Positions 25,114-38,668 of a stretch of DNA of 64,000 bases are shown in pieces. Source of the stretch: Henckelia pumila (lineage: Eukaryota; Streptophyta; Magnoliopsida; Lamiales; Gesneriaceae); NCBI RefSeq assembly GCF_033568475.1, contig NC_133120.1, positions 89,980,151 to 90,044,150 of the forward strand, read 5' to 3'. How positions within the stretch are numbered: the stretch's first letter is position 1; each line of letters begins with the position of its first letter. The notes under the pieces are model-generated. The model saw only the letters and a list, made by a program, of their open reading frames with translations, was not told where the DNA came from and did not search any database. The position numbers and the translations under genes were made by a program.

Positions 25114-28100
25114 TCAAGATTGGTGCAGGGACGACTCTTCAACCACCACTTGCACGCGTTCCCCTATTTCCACATCATGAGTAGCCGCTTGGATCCCTCT
25201 GCTTGATGGTGTTGCAGCACCATCTGCCTCTCTGCCGGACGAAGAATTCTCAGCGCTGACAGGGCGGAGTAAACCCTGTAACCTTAGAAGATATCTCTGA
25301 CTAGGAGTATAGTTTCTAACATATCGAGTTGTTGTAATAACATTGGAAGATGACCTCTCCAAATCAGTGTGAATGCTAGATATTGCACTTAGATCAAGAT
25401 TTGGAAAGACAGAACAACGGCATCTAGGGCATTTTACGTTTAGCCGGAGCCACTCATCTATACATTCCACGTGAAAGTTGTGAGCGCAAGGAAGTCCGCG
25501 AACCTGTATGGTGTCTGGTGAGAAGCTATAGCAGAACCAGGATTCTCCTTTGGGGAGAGGGAAAATACAAGATCACCCATATTTGTACACAAACATAAAA
25601 TCAGTTTCCAGACGGGGTTGGCAACACCACCGCTCCACCTCTTTTATTGGTGAATTTCTTGAAAAACATTTTCAAATGGAAATTTCAACTTTTTGTCACC
25701 AAAAAAATATTATTACATTCGAATCATAAACATACTTACCTCATTTCCCACGTGAAATTCTTCCAAGCATATAGGACACTCGTTGCAATCAGTAGGCACG
25801 GCCTTCATTCTGAACTTAGGAAGTTCTTGAATAAGCGCCTCCACTGCTTCTCTCTGCATGTCACAATAAAAATTTCAAAGGTTTTGGAAGTAAGTTTGTG
25901 ATATTAAAATGAGTGCATTATGCATATAAGAAATACCAAAGCACAACTAAAACAAAATGAAGCAGCAGATATTTATTTGATCAGGTGATTTTCTGACAGT
26001 AATTAACTAAGTATACATGCTTAGCTTAATCTCAATCCGAGCCAACCATAAATTACTGAAAATTGATAAGAGAACTACGCCAGTTAATTTAGTCAACCCA
26101 TTCCGCGAATCTTTGAAGCAAATCACTTGTTACCTGAGCAGAAGTCAAATACAGTCCAGGTTGATAAGGAGCGGCATCTTGACCCATCCCTCTCATTTCT
26201 TGGCCAGCAGCTTCAAAAGCCCAATCTGGTACTCTAACCATGTCTACCAAAACCTGAAGTCAGATTCAACATTCAAGCAGGTCAATTAAAAAATAAAATG
26301 TGGTGTATAACAAAATGATTTTAATGACAAGACACAGTTATAATTTATAATATCTCACAAACATAAGAATATAATCAAGCTCAAGATTTAATAAATTAAA
26401 ACTAAGATGAAAAGAAGGCACCGTTTTTGTGAATACATAGCCTGGAGCCGCAAGACTGACTTGCGAATATTCTACCAATGTATATATTTTCTTAAAACAG
26501 AACATATTGCCTTCATAAACGACCATGAATTAATATGTTCAATAAAATTGATGCAAAAGAACTTGTAAGAGCTTACTCCATATTCTGAAACAGGAATCCC
26601 CTGTTGTGCACGCAATTGATGTGCCTGTCTTCTTGTTAACCACTGTAATAAAAGAGAAACAACGCATAAGACCTGGATAGACATTGTAGTTACAACAACT
26701 TTATAATTTATATAAGCACTTGAGGTCCTGCCAAAACCTTCTCCTCGAGTAAAAGAAAACAAAGGAAACAAAAGGCCACACTGGCAAAAGCTTGGGGAGG
26801 GGCAATTATTCCAGTATTCCACCATTCGCATTTCTAATCCTCAATACGTTATGCATTAAACTTGCCAATTTTTGTATATCTATTATCTATCTCATGTTAT
26901 CATAATTGCATGATTTAAGAATTGGAAGGTTTTGTGGGGCAATCCATGTGCATAACCTGTCTTCCAATAAAATATTTTACACAGAAAATTCCAGGTAAAA
27001 TCTCATAGCAGGAATATAAAACGTGTCGGATAGTGAGATATTGTCAAAACTGGAACTAACCATTCCCAAAGAGATGCCAGCAATGCACACAAGTCCACAA
27101 TAGCTGAAAAGCAGCCAAATAAGGAAGCCCCACTTCTGACCTTCTTCAGGCAGCTGTAAACGTTTCCATGTTTTTATATTTTTCAAGATTTGCTATATAA
27201 TGCACGATAACCTACTTGGAAGCGAAAGTGAAAAGATACTTACACAATCTCTAGCACTAGAGAACCATTGGGTACCGATAATAGTCCAAGTCCAAAGGAA
27301 GGGATATAAGAGCATAGCAAGAATGGAAAGCACAACAATCCTTCCACAGAAACGTGCATATCTCTGCTGCCAACCGAAATCCCTAATGCCATTTCGAATA
27401 CAGTACAAAGTATAAAGCTTCTAACTATGGGAAATAAACCCAAAGACACGAGAGGATAAAGAGGAGGATAATTGTACAACTCCAAGTTGCAAGTCATAGA
27501 TACTTCCTGACAAATAAGCACAGCTCTAAATAAATGTATAGCTTGACAACTGTAATTTTGTCTTATCACAACTTACTAAATAAAGCTTTATATTAACCAT
27601 GACATTTTTCAGGTGGGCAAAATACCAAGAGAATTATCAATCAAAGATTGCCCATCATTAAATAGATATTTCTATTACCTACCTATATAGATAAAATATA
27701 TACAATTCCATGACCACTTCTAAAATAAACCTTAAAAGGAAACAAGGTCTTACAGCCCCATTCCAGCAGCCAGTCCGTTATCCACGAACATCAAGAGCCG
27801 GAAAACAAACACTGCTGTGTAGTCTACCTAACAAAGGGAAGAGAAGAAAATCAAAAACCTCAAGTCTCATCCAAAATAGATGGCACCTCCCTAACTCGTT
27901 TCAAAAGCTTAAAGATCACTCACTACAATCCATATATGCAATGGATGTGTACATAGATGGTACCGCTTCCAATTGATCGCCACAATAATTCTGATACAAT
28001 AATTAAGGAATAATCCAAGCCGTCGTATAACAAAAAAATATCAAACTTGCGTGATCTAATTAACATATACGAGAAACTCAAAATAAGAATATAAACCAAA

Positions 28101-28407
28101 TTAGCATCCAAAAGGCCATCCCATTTCATATGAAACAAAATCTTGAACATCCATGAAAAGGATACATACTTGTAGCCAGCATAGACAAGAAGAACCCATC
28201 GTACCTGCAAGAAACCCAATCAAAATGACCCCTTTAAGCCAAAAACAAAAGTGCAAGTCCCCAGATGAAGAAACCACACAAGCAGGTACGGAATTTGTTC
28301 CCCGTTAAAAAAAGAACACGATTTCTTTACCACCATTTCTCATGATGAACCTTGAAAAACATTCTTGAAAATACTCACCACTTGAAATCAACGCCTCTAA
28401 TCGCCAT
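25114..28407 (-). CDS. SIS3: RING E3 ubiquitin ligase, SIS3 type
   Basis: Ten exons on the minus strand: 28407-28379, 28204-28166, 27990-27924, 27827-27754, 27382-27244, 27153-27061, 26642-26577, 26253-26134, 25853-25740 and 25503-25114. All are GT-AG and close as 376 residues. Arabidopsis SIS3 (SUGAR-INSENSITIVE 3), a RING ligase that promotes the sugar response of seedlings, matches along the whole length: MAIRGVDFKWYDGFF at the start, four membrane segments between residues 10 and 147, WLTRRQAHQLRAQQGIP, and PDWAFEAAGQEMRG. The RING-H2 ligands are C235, C238, C253, H255, H258, C261, C272 and C275, all present. The C-terminal tail of about 95 residues is polar and poorly conserved. In intron 2 two overlapping GT donors exist; the second (AGTAT|GTATCC) was chosen because it keeps ATSIIIVAINWKRY in frame. 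Confidence 0.94.
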
Positions 28408-29808
28408 CAAATATATTTGTTCTCGATCCAAGAATTGATTCTCATCAAACTAATCTGAGCATCAGTGGACTGAGTCCACTCGTCAAATCTCAAGCATTAA
28501 AAATACGCATTTTGTAGCAGAAAAGGGGAACCCTGGTTCTCTATGTTGTCAGTGAGAAGTAAAGAGGGGAAGAAAGTGAATTTTGAGGGAAGAGGAGTAA
28601 AAGATTAGAAGGGAATTCTCTGGATTTGCAGAGTGGGGCGAATTGAATTGAAAGACGAGACCTTTCCTCTTTTGATTCGTTTTTGTCAGTTGGGGTGAGG
28701 TGTACGGGGGTCAGTAAAATTTTAGAAAACAAACAAATAAATGTGGATTGTGAATTCTTCGTCACAAATTCATTTTTTTTTTTCCCATTTTCAAATTTCC
28801 TTTTTGTATATTATTATTATACAAAAATTCCTGAACATGGTCTCGCGGCTCAAGTTTATCTAACTCATAAAAATATTGTTTTTATATCTAAATTATTATT
28901 TTTCATTACAAAAATACCAATTTTTTAGTTATATAGTGAAAAAATATTGTATAATATTTATTGATTTGACTGAAAAAATATTTTTTATGTTAAAAATATA
29001 TTGTATAATATATGTTGATCATATGAGTTCAAAAATAATATTTTTTACTATATGTATGGATCTGATTGAGTGATTTCATGATATAAATACATGTTATTGT
29101 TGCACAAAGATCTACTATATTAAATATTGATTGCTTGGTGAAGTAATTTATTTATTTATTTATTTTATTTTTTCATAAATTCTCCCCAACCAAGAAAGAA
29201 TTTTCAGCGGCGATCACTCTGTCTGCTTAACTAATTAGTACCAACTCAACAAATGGAATTTTTTGTTTTTTCCGAATGAAGGAAATTTTTCTTTTTTGAA
29301 AAATAAAAATTACATTTTCATCTCTCAATAAAAATCCTTCAGAAATGGAATTTATTTCGTGCAGACATAAATGGTTTCAATTTTTGCGACCAATCAAGTG
29401 CAGTTCTCGGTATGAAAAGTACAAATTCTGAAATTTTGATATAGAACCGAAAAAAAATTCTGTATATCGAAAAAATGTTTATATATTAAAAAAAATTCAA
29501 TACGATATCTCGAAAATTCGATATTTTGAGTTCGGTATGCCAGCCGTAGTTGTCTGGACTCTGGTGGCCAATTGTTGACTTTGTTTATGTATGTATTTTC
29601 AACTTCCCCATGCATTTGATAATGATAGGGTTTAGGCTAGTACGATTTGTATCTTGAGAATTTTTCTTCGGGATCCATAATATTTACAAGTTTACTTTTC
29701 AAAAAAATAATAATAATGATGATAGAATGGACAAATATATGTTGGAATTGCAAGGCCAAATTTTGATATCTATACAGTTAATTCAAACTGCAGAAAAAAG
29801 ACTCAGTC
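28408..29808. other. Divergent intergenic region between SIS3 (-) and the receptor kinase relic (+)
   Basis: 1.4 kb. The SIS3 leader and promoter lie on the left. The rest is AT-rich with T and A runs. A weakly repeated stretch at about 28830-29090 resembles degenerate MITE or SINE debris. No gene was seen. Confidence 0.45.
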
Positions 29809-31099
29809 ATGGAGGCAATCTTCTTCTTTATGTTGCTTTGCTTCTTCCCGTTTCCAGTCTCGTCACTTGACAGGCTCACACCGGGGGAAACACTGAATTC
29901 AGCTGAATACTTGATTTCTTCCAAAAAGAATCTCACTTTAGGATTCTATTCTCCGGACAATAGCAACCAGAGTTATCTTGGAATATGGTACACTAGCAAT
30001 TATACAGGAACTGATCCAGTCTGGATTGCAAACAGGAACAAGCCCATATACGGCGACTCCGGTAGTCTCAAGATAAGCGTCACGGGGGCGGTGATCATCG
30101 AGCACAGCGGGGCGATCCCATCGAGATTTATAAGTCTGAAACCGGGACCAATGTAACGGCTACTTTGCTGGATACTGGGAATCTTGTGGTGAAAGAGATG
30201 AACTCATCATCATGGGCACCGTGGTGTGGGAAAGCTTCGATTATCCGACTGATACGCTTCATCCGGGGATGAAGTTGGGTGTGAATCACAGGACTGGAAA
30301 GAACTGGACACTTACTTCATGGTTTTCTGGGAGCAATCCGGCTTCAGGGGCTTTTAGTCTGGAGTGGGATTGGATCCAGCGCAGATTGTTGGTTAAACGA
30401 CGAGGGGTGGTTTCTTGGAGTAGTGGGGAGTTGAAGTTTTATCATGAATATGGAAGTCTGAAGATTTACTCTTTTGACTATATAGTTCCTAAGCCTGATC
30501 CTTGGAATCTCAACTACAATGTTTCCAATCAAGAAGAAGAGTACTTCACCTATTCCCTATACGCGGATTCCTTCACGCCTGAGAATCGGAAGATTATATC
30601 TGGATGGAAGCTGGATAGCCAGGGGAATATCTATGACAATGACAGAGTTGATGTTGCACGAGTTGATCTTTGCTATGGTTATAACACTAGAGGTGTTGGA
30701 GATGAAGTTTACTTGGGATGTCAACTCTGGGAGCAGCCTAAGTGTAGAAACAGGCATCAGATGTTCGATTACACTTACGGACGGTTTCAATTCGACGCCT
30801 ATTCAGATTCATATGACAACACTTCTGACCTCACCTTAAGTGATTGCAGAGCAAACTGCTGGAACGACTGCGAATGCATCTCCTATAAGGATGAGAATAC
30901 TGGATACTCGTACTGGAGAGGTGAAAATGCAGAGCTTCTGCAAGATTACGGTCCACAGTTAGAGTTGAGATATTTCCTTGTATCAGCAGCATCAGAGGAA
31001 AAAAGAAGTATGTTTACAACTTCCTTGAGTCCAAATGGAATAAAGCATGATACTTCGAAAAATCTTATATCTCTGTTTATGGAAATATTTGTTGAATGA
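29809..31099 (+). pseudogene. G-type lectin S-receptor-like kinase relic, ectodomain part
   Basis: The start encodes a signal peptide (MEAIFFFMLLCFFPFPVSS), then a B-type (mannose-binding) lectin domain with WIANRNKPI, an S-locus glycoprotein domain (VVWESFDYPTDTLHPGMK) and a PAN-like cysteine block (DCRANCWNDCECISY). No EGF block was seen. This is the SD1-like receptor kinase architecture, closest in feel to the CES101 group. The frame is broken: the lectin domain shifts frame near 30105 and again near 30210, although the protein sequence continues across both points. The frame ends at 31099 before any transmembrane segment or kinase. The missing parts lie further right, partly on the opposite strand. 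In the family these proteins span the plasma membrane; this copy cannot make one. Confidence 0.88.
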
Positions 31100-31131
31100 A
31101 TATGAAAAGTTTGAGTTTACATCCAGCTAAA

Positions 31132-31136
31132 TGTTC
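31132..31136. repeat. Target site duplication of the Gypsy element, left copy
   Basis: The pentamer tgttc precedes the 5' LTR and recurs at 41334-41338 after the 3' LTR. Confidence 0.9.
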
Positions 31137-33833
31137 TGTAACACCCGGTATTTTTTTAAATACGTAAATCCGCATGCATAATTAGGATATTTAATTATTT
31201 AAATTTTAGATTTATGGGTTAAATAATTATGTGAATTATTTGTGCATGATTTAATTTATTTTTAAGCATTTAACTCATAATTAGTGATTTTTATGATTTT
31301 TAGTATTTTAATTAATTATTTTGATCGCGTAGACGGGACCGTGGACGGACGAGATGACAACTTTCCACCCAAATTATTTTATGAGTATTTTTAGAGCCCA
31401 AAAATATTATTTTGAGATATTATTCCCCAAAATTATCAGTATTTAATTTTAATTATTTTAGGAGTCCGTTTTTACCCTATTTAAGCCAAAATATGGACTT
31501 TTTAATACCTTTAAAATTCCTATTTTTACTAATTTCGAGATTTAAATTTTACCATCAGTTTTATTATGTTTTTAAGAGTTTTTAAGTTATATTTTACTTA
31601 TTTTAAATTCCCTTTTTATTCCCTAATTAAATATATATCATATTATATCAATTCCTAAACCTATTCTACACTCTTCCTCACGTAAATCACACACAACCGC
31701 CACCCTCACTTCTCAGCCTCTTCACCATCGGCCATCACCATCCAAGAGCCTTAGCCGTGGGTTTTTCTAGCTCGAAGTCATCTCGTCGTCGCCCCGTCGT
31801 CCCGAAGCCCGTCGTGCACGTTTTAGCTCTATCAAATCGGTGTTAAGGCATGATTTTCTTCTCTTTTCAATCCTATATCAGTGTATGTATGTGTGTGGGT
31901 GTGTAGCATCGAGATCTATCATTTTTGACAGCAAGTTTTCAAATTCTTTCTCTTATGCACTCGGTTTTGGCTTTGTGATGTTCATGCTCACGTTTTTACT
32001 ATCCATGGCTTGAAGGGGGCTGCTGGCTAGGTCCTACGGGGTCCCTAGAGTGTCTAGATGGGTCGGCTTTGGCTGGGTTGGGGCTAGGAGTCACGGCCGA
32101 TCGAGTTTCAGAAGGGAAGCCATGGGCGCGCAGGTTAGGGTTGTCTTGGAAGAGGGTTCGGTGTTGGGGAAGGAGGCAGCATGGGGTTCGGGCCAGGGCA
32201 TGGTTCGAACTGGCAGGACCCTGGGGAGGTCCTGCCGGCGGGGCTCCGGCCACGGTGGTCGGAGCTGGGCTGCAGCAGGCCGTGAAGGCCTGCTGCTCGT
32301 GCGGCCGCGGCAAGGGGGAAGAGGGAAGAATAGGGTTTCGGGTTTTTGGGTTGTTGGTGGATCCGGGTCGGGTCATGTGGTCCGGGTCGGGTCTAAAATA
32401 ATATGGGTTAAGTTAGTTGGGTCCGGGTCTGGGTTATTTTAATTGGGCTCGGGTATTTTTATTTTTAAGTTTTTAAGTTAATTAGGAGTTAAATGGGCTA
32501 ATTAAATTCCCAAAAATTTAATTAGTACCATTTAATTTATTTGGGCTCCATTAAATTATTTTGGGTTAATTTAATTATTTTTGGGCTTTTATTAATTTTT
32601 ATTTTAATTTTTAAGTTGGCCAGAAATTTTTATGGGCTTGGGAGCCCATGAAAGTTATTGGGCCTGTTATTGGGCTTTTGGGCCCATTGGGCCAGGGACA
32701 GTGTTATTGGGCCTAAGTTAGTCTTAATGGGCTTTGGTTGATTTATTGGGCCTAGAAAAGTTGTTAATGAGCTTAAGTACACTAATGGGCCAAATCTTAA
32801 GTTAATGGGCTTGTATGTCTAGGGCCAGCAGTTGAATCAAACCATGAGAAATTGCATGTGTCCTGAGTTTATATTTAATTATTTTATGCATGAAAAGTTA
32901 TTTGAATATTTATATGATATTAGAAAATAAATTAAATATAAATGAAGGACACACAATTTATTTAAGTACATGCATTCATGAAATCAATTTTTATGCTATG
33001 ATTGAAGTTCTATGGTTGAGCAAATAAAATATTTTAGGTGGAAATTGAAGTAGTGTGGCCATTTATGTATGGGCAGTTTCTGCCATTTATGTATGGGTGG
33101 TTCGCCACCAGCCTCGTACGATGGTTTCTTAGACTGATCAGTCGCACTATAAGTATGGGTCACACTTACGGATAGGACCATTCGATGTTAAGAAAATAAG
33201 TGCTCAACAACTCAAGTATGTATGATATTATGTATGTTATGTATAATTCAGTGATTTCTTTAAGCAACATTTATGTTAATATTTTTGAGGCATGCTCATG
33301 CATTTATAGGTTAAGTATTATGTATGAAAGTATATTAAATTATTTTAAACCCTTGTTAGTATGCATGTTGGGCCTCTAGGCTCACTACACTGATATGGTG
33401 CAGGTGAGTACGTAGAGGAGCAGGTTACCCCTACCGGTGGTGAGGACGTATGAGCGGAGCTGCAGTGGCCCCGTGACCGTAGTCTGCATCGTGTAAGTGT
33501 TCTATGCAAGAATATTTTAAACACTATTTTATTTTGAAGATTTTATTCCAGTGTTGAGTTTTAAGTATTATTTTTATGCAACTTTTTAGTGCATGCACTG
33601 TTGATTAAATTGTTTTGAATTATTTTAAGTATTGCATGATTCAGACGTTTTAGTAATTATTTTTATGTTGCATAATTATTTATAAAATTTTAAATCTCTT
33701 TTATTGTTGTACATATATGTATGGGCATATATGTATATATATTTTACTTAGTATTTATTTTAAAATAAAAATTTTTTTTTATTTTTTCCGCATTTTAGAA
33801 ATTTATAAGTCTAGGATGTTTCAGTTGGTATCA
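31137..33833 (+). repeat. 5' LTR of the Gypsy element
   Basis: Starts TGTAACACCCGG and ends GGATGTTTCA, 2697 bases, repeated at 38669-41333. A GC-rich island lies at about 32040-32400. A cluster of TGGGCY words follows at about 32440-32830. The rest is AT-rich. Confidence 0.95.
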
Positions 33834-33834
33834 A

Positions 33835-33850
33835 AGCACGGTCCTTGGAG
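33835..33850 (+). other. Primer binding site of the Gypsy element
   Basis: The sequence ttggtatcaaagcacg just after the LTR resembles the complement of the initiator methionine tRNA 3' end (tggtatcagagc), the usual primer of this group. Confidence 0.8.
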
Positions 33851-34009
33851 GGGTCATTACTGCTATGCTAGCTCAGAAATCCACGCTACCGGTCTGTAAG
33901 TTTTAAGTGTTTATAGCATGATTTAATTCTTTGAATTTAAGTTAGCATTACTTTTAAACCACTTAGTTATGCATGGCGATTTACGTAAAGTAATATGTGG
34001 TGGTGCAGA

Positions 34010-37000
34010 ATGCCTCCCAGACCAGTGAACCGACGTGGGGGACCTCCACCTCCACCTCCGCCTCCACCGCCACCTCCGCAGAATCCTTTATCAGCATTGG
34101 AGCAGGCCAATGCTAATATGATGGCGGGTATTACTGCTCTGTTGGAGCAGCAGGCTGCACGTCCCAGACTGTCCCATGAGGAGGACGTTGCTGAGAGGTT
34201 CCAGAAGAAGGGGCCCAAGGAGTTTGTTGGTACCACCGATCCTTTGGTGGCTGAGGGATGGATTCGCTCTCTTGAGTCCATCTTTGATTATATGGGGATC
34301 ACAGACACCGACAGGGTGAGCTGTGCGACGTACATGATGAGAGGAGATGCAGCCCTTTGGTGGGAGGGTGCAGTTAGAGGAGTCCATCTACCTACACTGA
34401 CGTGGACCGAGTTCAGGCGTATCTTCTACGCCAAGTACTTCACTGAGGATGTGCGCAGTCGCATGATCCGGGAGTTTATGAGTCTCCGTCAGGGGGACAA
34501 GACAGTGGTCGAGTATGTGAGACAGTTCGAGAGGGGCTGTCGCTTTGTGCCTATGATTTCTGATAGTCCACCAGAGAAGTTGAGGCAGTTTGTGGAAGGT
34601 TTGAAGGTGGATATCAAGCATGATGTTCGCATGGCAGACGTACTTACTTATGAGTCTGCAGTCAGTAGGGCCTTGCGTTCCGAGGAGGGTCGGAGAGAGA
34701 TCCAGAGAGAGCAGCAGGGTAAGAGGCAGTTTTAGCAGACGGGGTATCAGCGACCATCTTCGCAGCCTCCTGTGAAAAAGCAGTTTACAGGGCCATCTAA
34801 GGGCCCGAATCAGCAGAGGCCTCAGGGGAAGCCACAACAGCAGACTAGGGGCGGGGCCCCTACTTCAGGGAGATATCCAGTATGTCCGAAGTGTCAGAAG
34901 ATGCATTCCGGGCAGTGTCTTATGGGAGCAGGAGTCTGCTATCGTTGCAAAGAGCCGGGGCATCAGATTGCCAACTGCCCGCAGAGGCAGAACGTCAGTG
35001 GGCGAGTATATGTGATGCAGGCAGAGGAGGCAGACCCAGATACCTCCTTGATCACCGGTATACCTAACCCCTAGAACTTTTTCAATTCTTTGCTTTTGTT
35101 TATTGCGATTATATCTGAATGTCTGTTACTTGAGTTTAACTATCAGCATGCTAGAATAAGAATTTTGTTTCTTTGTGATTAGAATTAAGGATTGTAGTGT
35201 TTTAACCTTGGGAGCGTAGTGGTATGAATTGTTGGGAATCTTCTGCGTGCAGGGAGAATTCTAGTTGGAGGCAACTCCACGTTTGCGTTGCTAGATTCAG
35301 GAGCCACGCATTCGTTTATCTCCCGAGATTTTATCAGACGGATAGGCATTACACCGGAGGTTGTCGACTGTGGTTACGATGTTACCATGCCATCCGGACA
35401 GACTATCACTACCACTAGTGTCATCAGGGATCTGGAATTGGAGTTGCAGGGACACTCCATTCGAGCAGATCTAGTGGTTCTTCCATTGACCGGGTTTGAC
35501 TTGATTTTGGGTATGGACTGGATATCAGTTAATAAAGCTTCGATTGATTTTCGACGTAGGACAGTGTCAGTGAAGCCAGCAGGAGGTGAGATGTTTACTT
35601 TCTTTGCATCTCAGTCTAGCAGTATTCCTCAGATGATATCACTTGTTCATGCGAGGAAATTATTGCGCCATGGATGTCAGGGCTTTCTTGCTAGTGTGGT
35701 CACTACCTCAGACGTTTCTAGCAGATCTTTATCAGATATAGAGGTGGTACGTGACTATCCAGATGTTTTTCCTGACGATGTTGCAGGAGTTCCACCAGTG
35801 AGAGAGGTGGAGTTCAGTATTGAGTTGTTGCCGGATACTGTGCCTATCTCTAAGGCACCGTATCGACTTGCTCCTACAGAGATGAGAGAGTTGAAGGAGC
35901 AGATTCAGGAGCTGTTGGAGAAGGGCTTTGTTCGTCCTAGCTTTTCTCCATGGGGAGCTCCAGTGTTGTTTGTGAAGAAGAAGGACGGCAGCATGAGATT
36001 GTGCATCGACTACCGAGAGCTCAACAGAGTCACAGTGAAGAATAAGTATCCACTACCGAGGATAGAGGATTTATTCGATCAGTTGCAGGGAGCTTCGGTA
36101 TTCTCCAAGATCGATCTGCGATCTGGTTACCATCAGCTGAGAGTCAGAGATTCAGACGTGTCTAAGACTGCCTTTAGGACACGATATGGGCACTATGAGT
36201 TCTTGGTTATGCCCTTTGGGTTGACCAATGCTCCAGCAGTTTTTATGGATCTCATGCATCGTGTCTTCCAGCCGTATCTAGATCAGTTTGTCATTGTATT
36301 CATTGATGACATATTGATCTACTCGAGGAGCATTGAGGAGCATATACAACATTTGCATACAGCCTTGCAGACTTTGAGGGAGCATCGACTGTTTGCAAAG
36401 TTCAGTAAGTGTGAGTTTTGGTTGGAGCAGGTGGCGTTTCTAGGCCACATTATTTCTAGGGATGGGATTGCAATGGATCAGTCCAAGGTGCAGGCAGTGA
36501 GGGATTGGGGGATTCCAAAGAATGCTTCGGAGATTCGCAGCTTCTTGGGTTTAGCAGGATACTATAGGAAGTTCATCAAGGGTTTTTCCTCTATTGCAGT
36601 ACCCTTGACTTCCTTAACCAAGAAGAACGCGAAGTATATTTGGAGTCCAGATTGTCAGAGGAGCTTTGATCAACTGAAGGATGCACTTACTTCAGCACCT
36701 GTGTTAGCTATGACAGTGCCACATGAGGAGTTAGTGGTGTACACCGACGCGTCTATGCTGGGTTTAGGCGCAGTACTTATGCAGAGTGGCAGAGTTATCG
36801 CGTATGCGTCGAGACAGTTGAAGATTCATGAGCAGAACTATCCGACGCATGATTTGGAGCTTGCAGCAGTGGTTTTTGCGTTGAAAATCTGGAGGCACTA
36901 TCTGTTTGGCGAGAAGTGCAAGATTTTCACAGACCACAAGAGTCTCAAGTACTTCTTCACACAGAAGGAGTTGAACATGAGACAGCGCCGATGGTTGGAG

Positions 37001-38623
37001 TTGGTGAAAGACTATGACTGTGACATTAGCTACCATCCGGGTAAAGCTAATGTAGTGGCCGATGCTTTGAGTCGGAAGTCGTCAGTGGTATCGTGTTTGA
37101 CTGTACAGTTACCACTACAGAGCAAGATTCAAAGATTCGACTTGGAGTGTTATCCGAGGGGTCAGGCACCGAGCTTGTCAGTGTTGATGGTGCAGCCAGT
37201 TTTGCGAGATCGGATTAGGGATGGACAGTCTACAGATGAGGAGTTGCAGCGATGGAGACAGAGAGATGAGGCTAGAGGTAATCTCTTGTATTCAGTTGCG
37301 GATGGCATCGTTCAGTACCGTGGTAGGATGTGGGTACCGAACGTCGATCAGTTGAGAGCTGAGATTTTAGCAGAGGCTCATGCATCTCCGTACTCCATTC
37401 ACCCCGGAAGTACGAAGATGTACAGAGATTTGCAGCTTTTGTATTGGTGGCCCGGAATGAAGAGAGACATCGGGAGAGTGGTGTCAGAGTGCTTGACTTG
37501 TCAGAGAGTCAAGGCAGAGCATCAGCGTCCAGCAGGACTTCTTAGACCTCTTCCTATTCCGGAATGGAAATGGGAGAATATTACGATGGACTTTGTGGTT
37601 GGCTTACCGAGGAGTGCCAAAGGTTGCACATCGATTTGGGTGATTGTGGATAGACTCACCAAGTCAGCTCATTTCTTGCTGGTGAGGACTACTTATACTT
37701 TGACACAGTATGCAGAGCTTTACAGAGAGATTGTTAGACTACATGGCATACCAGTGTCTATTGTGTCAGACAGAGATCCGAGATTCACATCTGCTTTTTG
37801 GAGGAGTTTACACGCAGCTTTGGGGACTCGACTACTTTTCAGTACAGCCTTTCATCCCCAGACAGATGGTCAGTCAGAGAGAGTGATACAGACTCTTGAG
37901 GATCTATTGAGAGCTTGCGTCATTGACTTTCAGGGCTCATGGGAGACTAGATTGCCACTAGTGGAGTTTACCTATAACAACAGTTTTCAGGCGTCTATAG
38001 GTATGGCTCCTTATGCAGCATTGTATGGGAGGAGATGTAGATCTCCTGTGCATTGGGATGAGGTTGGTGAGCGGATTTTGCTGGGTCCTGAGATTGTGCA
38101 GCAGACAGCTGACATTGTGACTCAGATTCGGGATCGGATGAGGACTGCTCAGAGTCGGCAGAAGAGTTATGCAGATGCCAGACGACGAGATTTGGAGTTC
38201 GCTGTAGGTGATCACGTATTCCTGAAGGTGTCACCTATGAAGGGAGTAGTGCGTTTTGGCCGGAGAGGCAAGCTTAATCCGAGGTATATAGGGCCATTCA
38301 AGATCTTGGAGAGAGTTGGCACGTTGGCCTACCGTTTAGCTCTACCTCCAGGGCTAGCGGCAGTGCACAACGTTTTCCATGTATCCATGCTTCGGAGATA
38401 TGTCTCCAACCCATCGCATGTGTTGGATTTCGAGCCCTTACAGTTGCCACCAGATCTAGTGTATGAGGAGAGACCAGTACGGATCTTGGCAAGGGAGGAG
38501 CGGAGGCTTAGGACGCGGGTCATACCGATGGTCAGAGTCCAGTGGCTGAATCACTCGGAGGAGGAAGCTACTTGGAAGACCGAGGCAGACATGAGGACTC
38601 GCTACCCGGAGTTGTTCGGGTAA
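34010..38623 (+). other. gag-pol region of the Gypsy element
   Basis: In order: a gag with a proline run near its start and the retrotransposon-gag core (ALWWEGAV, then FYAKYF), a CCHC zinc knuckle (CYRCKEPGHQIANC), then the pol. Pol has the aspartic protease motif LDSGATHSF, a reverse transcriptase with FIDDIL, RNase H beginning [12 protein letters not shown], an HHCC integrase (CLTCQRVK) with its catalytic core, the GPF..L block, and a C-terminal chromodomain-like segment ending near 38620. A short AT-rich, intron-like interval of about 200 bases separates gag from protease. The region looks close to whole. Confidence 0.92.
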
Positions 38624-38649
38624 GTACTTTAATTTCGAGGACAAAATTC

Positions 38650-38666
38650 AATTTAAGGGGGGGAGA
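38650..38666 (+). other. Polypurine tract of the Gypsy element
   Basis: The purine run aagggggggagaa lies immediately before the 3' LTR, where plus-strand synthesis is primed in LTR elements. Confidence 0.8.
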
Positions 38667-38668
38667 AT

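Noticed and set aside
28830-29090. Candidate SINE or MITE upstream of the receptor kinase relic
   Set aside because: Internal near-repeats of aaaaatattgt-like words exist, but no ends, tail or target duplication could be identified.
32050-32442. 130-residue Gly/Arg-rich open frame in the Gypsy LTR, repeated in the 3' LTR
   Set aside because: It lies in the GC-rich island of the LTR, overlaps other frames on both strands, and has no family resemblance, so it is most likely chance coding in GC-rich DNA.
33835-33850. Possible tRNA gene fragment
   Set aside because: Only the short initiator-tRNA complement next to an LTR is present, so it is a primer binding site. No cloverleaf was recognised elsewhere in the window, though no systematic scan was possible.
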